Origin: Cellulomonas sp. WB94
Lineage (GTDB): Bacteria; Actinomycetota; Actinomycetes; Actinomycetales; Cellulomonadaceae
Reading direction: 5' to 3'
Assembly: GCF_003115775.1 (NCBI RefSeq)
Contig: NZ_QEES01000003.1
Location: 1 to 64,000 of the forward strand
DNA length: 64,000 bases
The position numbers and the translations under genes are program-made. This document shows positions 53,186-61,193 of the stretch, in pieces. Each line of letters opens with the position of its first letter. The first letter of the stretch is position 1. The notes below the pieces were generated by a model. That model was given only the letters and a program-made list of their open reading frames with translations, searched no databases and was not told the origin of the DNA.

Positions 53186-53596
53186 TCAGTCGCGGTCGGC
53201 GCGCGCCGCTCGGCACTCGGAGCAGGTCCCGACGAGCTCGATCGTGTGCTCGACATCGGTGAAGTCGTGCGCCGAGGCCATCTGGGCGGCCCACGACTCC
53301 GCGACGGGCCCGTCGATCTCGACGGTGCGCCCGCAGTACCGACAGACCAGGTGGTGGTGGTGGCTGCGCCGTTCGCACCTGCGGTAGACGGCCTCGCCGT
53401 CCTCTGTCCTCAGGACGTCGACCTCGCCGCTCTCGCTGAGCAGCTGGACGGCGCGGTACACCGTCGCCAGCCCGATCGTCGACCCACGCGAGCGCAGGAG
53501 CTCGTGCAGCTGCTGCGCGCTCCTGAACTCGTCGAGCCCGTCGAGCAGCGCGAGGACCTCAGAACGCTGGCGGGTCGGGCGTGGCGCCGTTGTCAT
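53186..53596 (-). CDS. Fur-family regulator, probably Zur
   Basis: The 136-residue protein has a winged HTH (RPTRQRSEVLALLDGLDEFRSAQQLHELLRSRGSTIGLATVYRAVQLLSESGEVD) and a metal-binding dimer domain (HHHHLVCRYCGRTVEI, CSEC). The CxxC pairs bind structural zinc; the His run supports a Zn- or Fe-sensing site. Zur is most likely but Fur is not excluded. ATG 53596 has GAGGAG upstream. The aldolase gene follows 55 bp downstream. Confidence 0.88.
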   Translation of the reverse strand: MTTAPRPTRQRSEVLALLDGLDEFRSAQQLHELLRSRGSTIGLATVYRAVQLLSESGEVDVLRTEDGEAVYRRCERRSHHHHLVCRYCGRTVEIDGPVAESWAAQMASAHDFTDVEHTIELVGTCSECRAARADRD

Positions 53597-53638
53597 GCCG
53601 GGCTCCTCTCCTCGGTGACCGAGGTGGGACAGGTACGT

Positions 53639-53686
53639 CACGACGTCGGGCCCGGCCGGAGTGCGGCCGAGCCCGAGGTCGTCGTG
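53639..53686 (-). terminator. Long hairpin downstream of hup
   Basis: CACGACG/CGTCGTG, TCGGGC/GCCCGA and CGGCCG/CGGCCG stack into a stem-loop on the 3' side of hup. It also lies upstream of the fur gene and could separate the two. Confidence 0.55.
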
Positions 53687-53719
53687 CGTCGTGGCGCCGG
53701 ACCTGCCGGCGCCGGCGTG

Positions 53720-54004
53720 CTACTTGGCGGCGACGGCGCGCTTGAGGGCGCTGCCCGCGGAGAGCTTGACGCGGAAGCCCGCGGGGATCTCCAGCTTCTC
53801 GCCGGTCTGCGGGTTGATGCCGGTGCGGGCGGACCGCTCGGCACGGGAGATCGCGAGCAGGCCGGGGATGGTGACGCTCTCGCCAGCGGAGAGCTGCTCG
53901 ACCAGAACCTCCTGGAAGGCCTTCAGAGCCGCGTCAGCGGCGGTGTTGGTCAGGCCCGCCTTGGCAGCGATGGCCTGGACGAGCTCGGTGCGGTTCACGC
54001 TCAC
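53720..54004 (-). CDS. hup: HU-family DNA-binding protein
   Basis: The 94-residue HU homologue bends and compacts DNA. It contains VNRTELVQAIAAKAGLTNTAADAALKAFQEVLVEQLS, TIPGLLAISRAERSARTGINPQTGE and a basic C-terminus (FRVKLSAGSALKRAV). GTG 54004 gives MSVNRTELVQ, with AGGAG eight bases upstream; GTG 53998 is the alternative. A TAGTGT at 54128-54133 (minus) may be its -10, giving a long leader. Confidence 0.95.
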   Translation of the reverse strand: MSVNRTELVQAIAAKAGLTNTAADAALKAFQEVLVEQLSAGESVTIPGLLAISRAERSARTGINPQTGEKLEIPAGFRVKLSAGSALKRAVAAK

Positions 54005-54127
54005 GGGATGTACTCCTAGTTGGTCGGTTCGAACGTGCCCGGACGACCGGCCCGGACGGGTGACAGACAGCACCCCTGGTCCGGGCGCCCAGTCGGCGCG
54101 CCCGTGGACCCAGGTCCGTCGCGGACG

Positions 54128-54133
54128 ACACTA
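54128..54133 (-). promoter_or_regulatory. Possible -10 element of hup
   Basis: TAGTGT on the minus strand gives a start near 54121 and a leader of about 115 nt. The -35 is unclear. The nearby 54152-54171 inverted repeat (TTGCGC/GCGCAA) could be a PHP-gene terminator. Confidence 0.35.
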
Positions 54134-54177
54134 ACCTCCGCAAGCCCGTGTTTGCGCATCGCCACGCGCAATTGCGG

Positions 54178-55257
54178 TCATGTCGAGCCGGTGCGCGTCC
54201 AGTCGAGCAGCTGCTCGACCGGCCAGGTGTCGACGACGCGGTCGGCCTGCAGGCCGTGCTCAGCCGCGCGCGCGCACCCGGCGACCTGCCAGTCGAGCTG
54301 CCCGGGCGCGTGCGCGTCGGAGTCGATGGAGAAGACGCAGCCGGCCGCGACCGCCAGCTCGAGGAGGGCGTGCGGAGGGTCCAGCCGGTCCGGCCGGGAG
54401 TTGATCTCGACCGCGGTGCCGTGCTCGGCGCACGCCTCGAAGACCGCGACGGCGTCGAACTCGCTGGGCGGGCGCAGCTTGCCGGTGATCTGGCGTCCCG
54501 TGCAGTGGCCGAGCACATCGACGCGCGGGTCGGACACGGCAGCGACCAGCCGCCGGGTCATCGCGGGGCGATCCATGCGCAGCTTCGAGTGCACCGAGGC
54601 GACGACCACGTCGAGCTCGTCCAGGAGCTCGACGTCCTGGTCGAGGGAGCCGTCGTCGAGGATGTCCACCTCGATGCCGCTGAGCACCCGGAACGGACCT
54701 CCGCCGGCGCGCAGCCCCGCGATCTGCGACAGCTGCGTCCGGAGCCGCGCGGGGCTCAGCCCGTTCGCGACGGTGAGCCGCGGCGAGTGGTCGGTGATCG
54801 CGAGGTACTCGTGCCCGAGCTCGGCGGCGGCCAGCACCATGTCGCGCAGCGGGGTGCGGCCGTCGCTCGCGTCCGTGTGCGAGTGCAGGTCGCCGCGCAG
54901 CTGGCGGCGCAGGGACGACCCCACCTCCGGCGCCGGCTCGGCCTCGCGCTCGAGCCGGTCGAGATACTCGACGCGCTCGTCCCGGACGGCCGCGGTGACG
55001 ACCTCGGCGGTACGCGCGCCGATCCCCGGCAGGTCGGTGAGGGTCTGCGCCGCCACGCGGGCCACGAGCTCATCCGTGGGCAGGTCGTCGACCACGCGCG
55101 CGGCTCCCCGGAAGGCCGCGCTGCGGTGCTCGTCCGCCTGCGCGCGCTCGAGCAGGAACGCCACCCTGTGCAGCACGCCGACCGCAGCCTCGGTGGGGGA
55201 CGGCGCGGCGCGGTCACCGTGCGGCCGCGCTCCGGCCCGGCTGTCCCGCTCTGGCAC
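54178..55257 (-). CDS. PHP-domain phosphoesterase with a helix-hairpin-helix N-terminus
   Basis: The 359-residue protein has a helix-hairpin-helix segment (TLTDLPGIGARTAEVVTAAV, about residues 90-115) then a PHP domain with metal motifs GDLHSHTDASDG, AITDHS, GIEVDIL, VASVHSKL, LGHCTGR, EINSRPDRLDPP and SIDSDAHAPG. This is the architecture of the C-terminal half of bacterial DNA polymerase X, without the polymerase part. A 3'-5' exonuclease or phosphatase role in repair is likely. GTG 55257 has GGAGG nine bases upstream. It is divergent from a LigD-type polymerase gene. Confidence 0.88.
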   Translation of the reverse strand: MPERDSRAGARPHGDRAAPSPTEAAVGVLHRVAFLLERAQADEHRSAAFRGAARVVDDLPTDELVARVAAQTLTDLPGIGARTAEVVTAAVRDERVEYLDRLEREAEPAPEVGSSLRRQLRGDLHSHTDASDGRTPLRDMVLAAAELGHEYLAITDHSPRLTVANGLSPARLRTQLSQIAGLRAGGGPFRVLSGIEVDILDDGSLDQDVELLDELDVVVASVHSKLRMDRPAMTRRLVAAVSDPRVDVLGHCTGRQITGKLRPPSEFDAVAVFEACAEHGTAVEINSRPDRLDPPHALLELAVAAGCVFSIDSDAHAPGQLDWQVAGCARAAEHGLQADRVVDTWPVEQLLDWTRTGST

Positions 55258-55396
55258 CGACGACCACCTCCTCGCTCGAACCCGCTCAGCGCGCGACGAA
55301 CCGGGACTCTCTGGGCAGGATGGACCGGTGACGGCGCCCTCGCCACCGGGAGGCGTCGCGAGCAGGTCTCGGGCCGATGCGCGACCAGGAGGACCC

Positions 55397-56278
55397 ATGA
55401 ACCCGAAGGACGACCCCCAGCTCGTGACGATCGGCGACCGTCAGGTCCGCCTCAGCCACCTCGACCGGGTGATGTACCCGGCGAACGGGATGACGAAGGC
55501 CGAGGTCATCGACTACGTCACCCGCGTCTCCCCCGCGCTCCTGCACCAGCTCCACAACCGTCCTGTGACGCGGATCCGGTTCCCCGAGGGTCTCGGCGGC
55601 GAACGGTTCTTCGAGAAGAACACGCCCGCCGGAGCACCCGACTGGGTGCGTCGGATGACGATGCCCGCGGCGCCCGGCGCTACCGACCAGGGCAAGGACG
55701 TGACCTTCCCGTTCCTCGACGACCTGCCGTCGCTCGTGTGGGCCGCAAACCAGGGCGCCCTCGAGCTGCACACGCCCCAGTGGCGCGTCGACCCGGACGG
55801 CACCGTGCACAACCCGGACCGGCTCGTGATCGACCTCGACCCCGGCGCCCCGGCGGGGCTGGCCGAGTGCGCGAGCGCGGCGCACCTCGTGGCGGACCGG
55901 CTGCGCGAGGACGGGCTGGAGACCGTCCCCGTGACGTCGGGCAGCAAAGGGCTGCAGCTGTACGCCCCGCTGCCCGGCACGAGCACGGCCATGGAGGTCC
56001 GCGCCTACGCGCGGGCGCTCGCCTACGAGCTCGCCGACCGCCACCCCGACGTCTTCGTCGCGCTGCAGCGCAAGGATCTGCGCGGCGGCAAGGTGCTGCT
56101 CGACTGGTCGCAGAACCACCCGGCGAAGACGACCATCACCCCGTACTCGCTGCGCGGCCGGGAGCAACCGGCCGTCGCGGCGCCCCGCTACTGGGACGAG
56201 CTCGGCCCTGGGCTCGTCCAGCTGTCACCCGCCGAGGTGCTGCACCGGCTCGACGACACCGGCGACCCGCTGCGCTGA
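55397..56278 (+). CDS. LigD-type polymerase (archaeo-eukaryotic primase domain), stand-alone
   Basis: The 293-residue protein is the primase-polymerase domain found in NHEJ ligase LigD. It extends DNA ends with ribonucleotides or deoxynucleotides. Visible motifs are VRLSHLDRVMYPANGMTKAEVIDYVTRVSPALL, RIRFPEGLGGERFFEKNTP, ELHTPQWR, LVIDLDPG (two catalytic Asp), VTSGSKGLQLYAPL and QRKDLRGGKVLLDWSQN. No ligase, nuclease or Ku domain is in this window. AGGAGG precedes ATG 55397. Confidence 0.93.
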   Translation: MNPKDDPQLVTIGDRQVRLSHLDRVMYPANGMTKAEVIDYVTRVSPALLHQLHNRPVTRIRFPEGLGGERFFEKNTPAGAPDWVRRMTMPAAPGATDQGKDVTFPFLDDLPSLVWAANQGALELHTPQWRVDPDGTVHNPDRLVIDLDPGAPAGLAECASAAHLVADRLREDGLETVPVTSGSKGLQLYAPLPGTSTAMEVRAYARALAYELADRHPDVFVALQRKDLRGGKVLLDWSQNHPAKTTITPYSLRGREQPAVAAPRYWDELGPGLVQLSPAEVLHRLDDTGDPLR

Positions 56279-56352
56279 GCTCCGCGGTCGGGCCTCGCCG
56301 CCCGCCGAGCGCTCGAGTGTCAGGGCCGGATGAGGGATGCCATGATCGCCGC

Positions 56353-57018
56353 ATGCTCGAGATCCTGACGGGGACCGGCCTCGCGACAGCCGCCGGGCTG
56401 AACGCCTACGTGCCCTTGCTCGTCCTCGGCGCGCTCGCAAGGTGGACCGACGTGATCACCCCGCCCACGGGATGGGAGTGGCTGACGAACGGTTGGGTGC
56501 TCGTGATCCTCGCCGTTCTCCTGGTGGTGGAGGTCGTGGCGGACAAGGTCCCCGTCGTGGACTCGGTCAACGACGTCGTGCAGACGGTCGTCCGGCCGGC
56601 GGCCGGCGGCATCGCGTTCGGTGCGGGGTCGGGGTCGCAGACGGCACTGGTCAGCGACCCCGGGGCCTTCGCGGCGTCCGGCCGGTGGTTGCCCGTGGTG
56701 CTCGGCATCGCGCTCGCGCTCGTCGTCCACGGGGCGAAGGCGACCTCGCGGCCGATCATCACCGCGACCACGCTCGGGGTCGGCGGACCCGTGGTCAGCA
56801 CCGTCGAGGATGCGACGAGCGTGGGTCTGTCGTTCGCGGCGATCCTCGCGCCCGTGCTGGTCGTCCTCGGCCTGGCGGCCCTCGTGGTGATCTGGTTCCG
56901 TCTGCGCCGACGTCTCGTGGCATACCGACGGTTCGGTCCGCTCCGGATGCGGGCCCGTCCGCCGTACGGCAGCGTGGGTCTGGACGACGCCGATCCGGTG
57001 CCGTCCGATCGACCGTAG
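56353..57018 (+). CDS. DUF4126 family membrane protein
   Basis: The 221-residue protein has about four to five membrane segments (LVILAVLLVVEVVADKVP, LPVVLGIALALVVHGAK, FAAILAPVLVVLGLAALVVIW) and starts MLEILTGTGLATAAGLNAYVPLLVLGALARW, the DUF4126 pattern. No role is known. dps begins 11 bp after its stop, so the two are probably one transcript. Confidence 0.88.
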   Translation: MLEILTGTGLATAAGLNAYVPLLVLGALARWTDVITPPTGWEWLTNGWVLVILAVLLVVEVVADKVPVVDSVNDVVQTVVRPAAGGIAFGAGSGSQTALVSDPGAFAASGRWLPVVLGIALALVVHGAKATSRPIITATTLGVGGPVVSTVEDATSVGLSFAAILAPVLVVLGLAALVVIWFRLRRRLVAYRRFGPLRMRARPPYGSVGLDDADPVPSDRP

Positions 57019-57029
57019 GAGGCACCGAC

Positions 57030-57614
57030 ATGGCCCGCCGCACCGAGCTGCCCAAGTACACCGTCCCCTCGCTGACCCTCGAGGACGGAGCGAAGGTCGC
57101 CGCCGTCCTGCAGACCCGGCTGAACTCTCTCAACGACCTCGCGCTCACCCTCAAGCACATCCACTGGAACGTCGTCGGGCCCCACTTCATCGCTGTCCAC
57201 ACGATGCTCGACCCGCAGGTCGACGCGGTGCGCGTGATGGTCGACGAGATCGCCGAGCGCATCGCCACGCTCGGTGTGGCACCGCGCGGGACGCCGGGTG
57301 CACTCGTCGCCGAGCGCACGTGGGACGACTACTCGATCGGCCGGGCGACCGCGATCGAGCACCTCGGAGCGCTCGACGAGGTCTACCAGAACGTCATCGC
57401 GGCGCACCGGACCGCAGCGGCCGACGTCGAGGAGCTCGACACCGTCACCAACGACCTGCTGATCGGCCATCTCCACCAGCTGGAGCTCTTCCACTGGTTC
57501 GTCCGCGCCCACCTCGAGTCGGCGGGCGGCGCCCTGAGCACCACAGGCGCGACGACCGAGAAGGAGGCCGCCCGGAAGGCCGGGTCGGCAGCCAAGGGTG
57601 CCGCCCAGCGCTGA
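57030..57614 (+). CDS. dps: Dps-family DNA-binding ferritin
   Basis: Dps stores iron as ferric mineral with peroxide as oxidant and protects DNA. The 194-residue protein has LTLKHIHWNVVGPHFIAVHTMLD with the ferroxidase ligands, VDEIAERIATLGVAPRGTPG and the HLHQLELFHWFVRAHLES helix. A Lys/Ala C-terminal tail (KEAARKAGSAAKGAAQR) may bind DNA. TAGGAGG lies just before ATG 57030. It overlaps the App1 gene start by 17 bases. Confidence 0.95.
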   Translation: MARRTELPKYTVPSLTLEDGAKVAAVLQTRLNSLNDLALTLKHIHWNVVGPHFIAVHTMLDPQVDAVRVMVDEIAERIATLGVAPRGTPGALVAERTWDDYSIGRATAIEHLGALDEVYQNVIAAHRTAAADVEELDTVTNDLLIGHLHQLELFHWFVRAHLESAGGALSTTGATTEKEAARKAGSAAKGAAQR

Positions 57615-58731
57615 GGGCGCCGGCTCGAGCCCCCGACCCGCGAGCTCGGACGCGACGTCGAGCCGGCCGCACCGTGCGGCTCGGCTCGAGTACGCGTTCG
57701 ACTCGAGGCTCGCGGCGTTCCTGCAGCGCCGGGGGTGGACGGCACGCGTCGAGCCGTACGTGGGCTACGGCGCGACCGGCTGGGTCCGGGTGCTGGGCCG
57801 GGTCGTCCTCGCAGGTCCGGGCGTGCGCGACGCCGACCTGCCGGGGGTCGGCGCGCACCCGACCGGCGGCGCGGCGCGGCCGGTCACGGCCCTGCGCGGG
57901 TGGCGCAGCTTCGCCGTCGTCCCGCTGCCGTTCGCCCGCGTCCGTGCGGTGGTCGACGGCGACCGAAGCGAGCTGGTCGCCGACCGGGGCGGGTTCGTCG
58001 ACAGCGTCGTCGACTGCTCGCTCACCCCGGGCTGGCACGACGTCGAGCTGGTGACCGTCGGCGGCCGGACCGCAACGGTTCCTGTGGTCGTCATCGGTCC
58101 CGACGTCCGGTTCGGCGTCGTGAGCGACATCGACGACACGGTGATGATCACGCGGCTCCCCCGGCCGTTCATCGCGGCCTGGAACACGTTCGTCCGGCAC
58201 GACAACGCTCGGGAGCCCGTGCCAGGGATGGCCGACTTCTACCGCCGCGCGTTCGGGTCGCACGGTGACGTCCCCGTGCTCTACCTCTCCACGGGCGCGT
58301 GGAACGCCGCACCGGCGATCGGCCGGTTCCTGCGGAGGCACGGCTACCCGACCGGTCCCCTGCTGCTCACGGACTGGGGACCCACGAACTCCGGCTGGTT
58401 CCGGAGCGGGGCCGAGCACAAGCGGGCCACGCTGCGCCGGCTCCTCACCGAGCTGCCCGGCCTCCGGTGGGTCCTTGTGGGGGACGACGGGCAGCGCGAC
58501 CCGCAGATCTACGCGGAGGTCGTGCAGGAGCACCCCGAGCGCGTGCTGGCTGTCGCGATCCGTCAGCTGTCAGGGACCGAGCAGGTGCTCGCCCACGGCG
58601 CTCCGGCACCAGCGGCAGGGACAGCGAGCGCCGAGGCCCGCACCCGCCGCGCGGACGTCCCGCTGCTGCAGGGCGCGGACGGAGCAGCCCTCCTGCGCGA
58701 GTGGACGTCCCACGGGATCGGTCTCGAGTAG
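57598..58731 (+). CDS. App1-family phosphatidate phosphatase
   Basis: The 377-residue protein belongs to DUF2183, the family of yeast App1, which dephosphorylates phosphatidate. The HAD-like catalytic motif DIDDTVMIT is at about residue 178, followed by FYRRAFGSHGDVPVLYLSTGAWN and LVGDDGQRDPQIY. GTG 57598 overlaps dps, so the two may be coupled. Function in bacteria is inferred from the family. The C-terminal 60 residues are poorly conserved. Confidence 0.85.
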   Translation: MPPSAEGAGSSPRPASSDATSSRPHRAARLEYAFDSRLAAFLQRRGWTARVEPYVGYGATGWVRVLGRVVLAGPGVRDADLPGVGAHPTGGAARPVTALRGWRSFAVVPLPFARVRAVVDGDRSELVADRGGFVDSVVDCSLTPGWHDVELVTVGGRTATVPVVVIGPDVRFGVVSDIDDTVMITRLPRPFIAAWNTFVRHDNAREPVPGMADFYRRAFGSHGDVPVLYLSTGAWNAAPAIGRFLRRHGYPTGPLLLTDWGPTNSGWFRSGAEHKRATLRRLLTELPGLRWVLVGDDGQRDPQIYAEVVQEHPERVLAVAIRQLSGTEQVLAHGAPAPAAGTASAEARTRRADVPLLQGADGAALLREWTSHGIGLE

Positions 58732-58735
58732 TCCG

Positions 58736-58966
58736 TCAGAGCCGCTCGGGGTCGTCCCACTCGTCGCTGCTCGAGATCGCCTCGTCGTCAGGCTCGAGCT
58801 CGACGCCGAGCAACGACCGCGGGGCGTGCGAGGGGTCGCCGCCGGCGCGGGCGTCCGCGGCGCGCACCTCGTCGTCCGACGGCGTGCGGTCCGCGAGGTG
58901 CTCGGCGGCGGGGTCGGAGGTCAGGTTCGCGTGCCCGCGACGCTTGCCACCGGTTCTGCGACTCAT
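58736..58966 (-). CDS. Small hypothetical protein with basic N-terminus and acidic tail
   Basis: The 76-residue product starts MSRRTGGKRRGHANLTSDPA and ends in an acidic tail (EPDDEAISSSDEWDDPER). I do not recognise the family. ATG 58966 is chosen over the longer reading to 59002. The stop is five bases from the App1 stop, so the genes converge tightly. Confidence 0.55.
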   Translation of the reverse strand: MSRRTGGKRRGHANLTSDPAAEHLADRTPSDDEVRAADARAGGDPSHAPRSLLGVELEPDDEAISSSDEWDDPERL

Positions 58967-59135
58967 GTCACCGGTTCTACTCCGTGGGGACGCGTGGCGC
59001 ACGCGCTGGAGGGGCTGTCGACCAGCGTGCGGCTCGACATCTCACCGTTCCCACGAGGGAGTGCAGCGGATGCGACTCCCGGAGGCGGTCGCAACCCGGG
59101 CTGCACTCGCGCGCACCCGGTGCGACAGTGTCCCG

Positions 59136-60131
59136 ATGAGCAACCTCGACGCGCGACCGGACGAGACGTTGTGCCACCCCGCCCTGGTGCGTGGACCGGT
59201 CAACCGCCTGCTGGATGCCCGGGAGGTCCCGCTCGGCGGCCTGCGGGCCATGCACGTGCGCCGGACGCTTCCGACCCGCGACCTCCCCCTCGTCGGCGCC
59301 TGGTGCTTCCTGGACACCTTCGGGCCCGAGCACGTCGACATGCGCGTGCTCCCCCACCCCCACATCGGGCTGCAGACGGTGACCTGGCCGCTCGCTGGCG
59401 AGATCCACCATCGCGACAGCGTCGGCAGCGACGTCGTGGTCCGACCGGGGCAGCTCCATCTCATGACCGCTGGGCACGGGGTCTCGCACTCCGAGATCTC
59501 GCTCGGGGCCGGTCGCCTGCTGCACGGTGTGCAGCTGTGGGTCGCTCTGCCCGCCGGCGAGGCCGACCGGTCACCCAGCTTCTCCCAGCACCTCGACCTG
59601 CCCGTCGTCACCGGCGACGGCCTCGCAGCGACGGTGCTCGTCGGCCAGCTCGGCGGGCGCGCGTCGCCCGCGGTGGTGCACACCCCGCTCGTCGGCGCCG
59701 ACATCGCGGTCGACGCCGGCACCACGACGACCCTGCCGCTGGACCCCCTGTTCGAGCACGCGGTGCTGACCCTCGAGGGCGCCGTCACGGTGGACGGCAC
59801 CGAGCTGGCTCCCGGGCCGCTGCTCTACCTGGGTGCCGGCCGCGACCACCTCGCGATGGCGAGCGCCGGTGGCGGCCGCGTGCTTCTGATCGGCGGTGAG
59901 CCGTTCACGGACGACCTCATCATGTGGTGGAACTTCGTCGGGCGCAGCCACGACGAGATCGTCCAGGCGCGCCGCGACTGGGAGGACGACGGGCCCGCGC
60001 GCTACGGGCGCGTCACGGGTCACGGCGACGAGCGCATCCCCGCGCCTGCGCTGCCCAACCTCCGTCTGACCCCGCGTCGCCGCCGAGACGAGTCGGGCGG
60101 AGCCGCTGGCCGATCCGGTCCGCCGACCTGA
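59136..60131 (+). CDS. Pirin-family protein
   Basis: The 331-residue bicupin shows the pirin metal site: LPHPHIGLQTVTW, GEIHHRDSVG and GHGVSHSE in the N-terminal cupin. RAMHVRRTLPTRDLPLVGAWCFLD and a second cupin follow. Some pirins act as quercetinases or co-regulators; the substrate here is unknown. ATG 59136 is the family-like start. No cotranscribed neighbour is obvious. Confidence 0.9.
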   Translation: MSNLDARPDETLCHPALVRGPVNRLLDAREVPLGGLRAMHVRRTLPTRDLPLVGAWCFLDTFGPEHVDMRVLPHPHIGLQTVTWPLAGEIHHRDSVGSDVVVRPGQLHLMTAGHGVSHSEISLGAGRLLHGVQLWVALPAGEADRSPSFSQHLDLPVVTGDGLAATVLVGQLGGRASPAVVHTPLVGADIAVDAGTTTTLPLDPLFEHAVLTLEGAVTVDGTELAPGPLLYLGAGRDHLAMASAGGGRVLLIGGEPFTDDLIMWWNFVGRSHDEIVQARRDWEDDGPARYGRVTGHGDERIPAPALPNLRLTPRRRRDESGGAAGRSGPPT

Positions 60132-60152
60132 TCGGTCCGGCCGCGGAGCCGG

Positions 60153-61055
60153 CTACGACGGCGCCGGCTCGCTCCGGGTGACCTCGACCGGCCCGTGCGC
60201 GCCGTGCACGACGGCGCGGCTCACCGAGCCGAGCAGCAGGCTCGCGAGGCCGCCACGCCCGCGAGCGCCGACGACGACGAGACCGGCGTCGACCGATGCC
60301 TTGACCAGCGCATCCACCGGCACGCCGACCGGCAGCTCCCACTCGACCGGCACGTCGGCGTGCTGCTTCTCCCACCAGGCGCGGGCCTCGGCCTGCGCGC
60401 GTTCCGCACGTTCGAGCGCGACCTCGCCGGGGCTCTCGTCGGGATAGGCCACGGCCCAGTACGTCATCGAGCGGGTCTCGCTCGCGGGCGACCACGCCGT
60501 CAGGACGCGGACGCCCCCACCCCGCACGCGCGCGGCCGCCGCGGCGGCGTCGAGCGCCTGGTACGCGCCGGCCGAACCGTCGAACCCGACCACGACCTCG
60601 TCGGAGCCCACGCCTGGCGTCGACCCGGCGTCCCCCGCCGCGACGACGACGACGGGGCAGTGCGCGAGGTGCAGGACGGCGTGGGCCACGGAACCGAGCA
60701 GCCCGCCGGCGACGCGCCCGCTCCCCCGTCGACCCACGACGACGAGCAGGGCGTCGCGCGAGAGGTCGACGAGCACCTCGGCCACCGGTCCGTGGCTCAC
60801 GACCGCGCTGACCTCGACGCCAGGCGCGGCGTCCCGCGCGATGTCCGCTCCCGCGTCGGCGACCCCCTGGACCGCTGCCAGCACCTGCTCGCCGAGCCGC
60901 GACGTGCCGGCGCCGCCGTGCGTCTCCCCCGCGAACCCCCACACGTGGACCACCTGGAGGGGGGCGCCGAACCGCGCGGCCTCAGCCGCCGCCCACCGCA
61001 CGGCCGCAGCGGACTCCGCCGAGTCGTCGTACCCCGCGACCACCGTCTTGCTCAT
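60153..61055 (-). CDS. Universal stress protein with two USP domains
   Basis: The 300-residue protein has two tandem USP domains. Each starts with a beta-strand plus ATP-loop type segment (VVAGYDDSAESAAAVRWAAAEA and VVVGFDGSAGAYQALDAAAAAA), and ends with LLVVVGRRGSGRVAGGLLGSVAHAVLHLAHCPV and LVVVGARGRGGLASLLLGSVSRAVVHGAHGPV. The G-2x-G-9x-G(S/T) ATP-binding pattern is kept in both. ATG 61055 has AGGGAGA upstream. Such proteins are often hypoxia- or stress-induced. Confidence 0.93.
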   Translation of the reverse strand: MSKTVVAGYDDSAESAAAVRWAAAEAARFGAPLQVVHVWGFAGETHGGAGTSRLGEQVLAAVQGVADAGADIARDAAPGVEVSAVVSHGPVAEVLVDLSRDALLVVVGRRGSGRVAGGLLGSVAHAVLHLAHCPVVVVAAGDAGSTPGVGSDEVVVGFDGSAGAYQALDAAAAAARVRGGGVRVLTAWSPASETRSMTYWAVAYPDESPGEVALERAERAQAEARAWWEKQHADVPVEWELPVGVPVDALVKASVDAGLVVVGARGRGGLASLLLGSVSRAVVHGAHGPVEVTRSEPAPS

Positions 61056-61193
61056 CGCCGTCTCCCTCGACACCACCGTCGTTCCCATGATCGTCCTGCG
61101 TGGCGGGCCGCGGCGCCTGTTCGCGTCGGATCACCCCCGGGCGTGGCGGGCATCGGTCTTGCGGACCGCGCAGGTGCGGCGCAGGGTGGCGCC

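Noticed and set aside
54152-54171. TTGCGC/GCGCAA inverted repeat near the hup promoter as an operator
   Set aside because: The 6-bp arms with an 8-base loop fit a weak terminator of the PHP gene as well as an operator. Too little evidence to choose.
60112-60150. A fourth stop-codon tandem repeat at the pirin gene end
   Set aside because: The two similar stretches around GATCCGGTCCG differ in length and only one contains the stop codon, so it does not match the other three cases.
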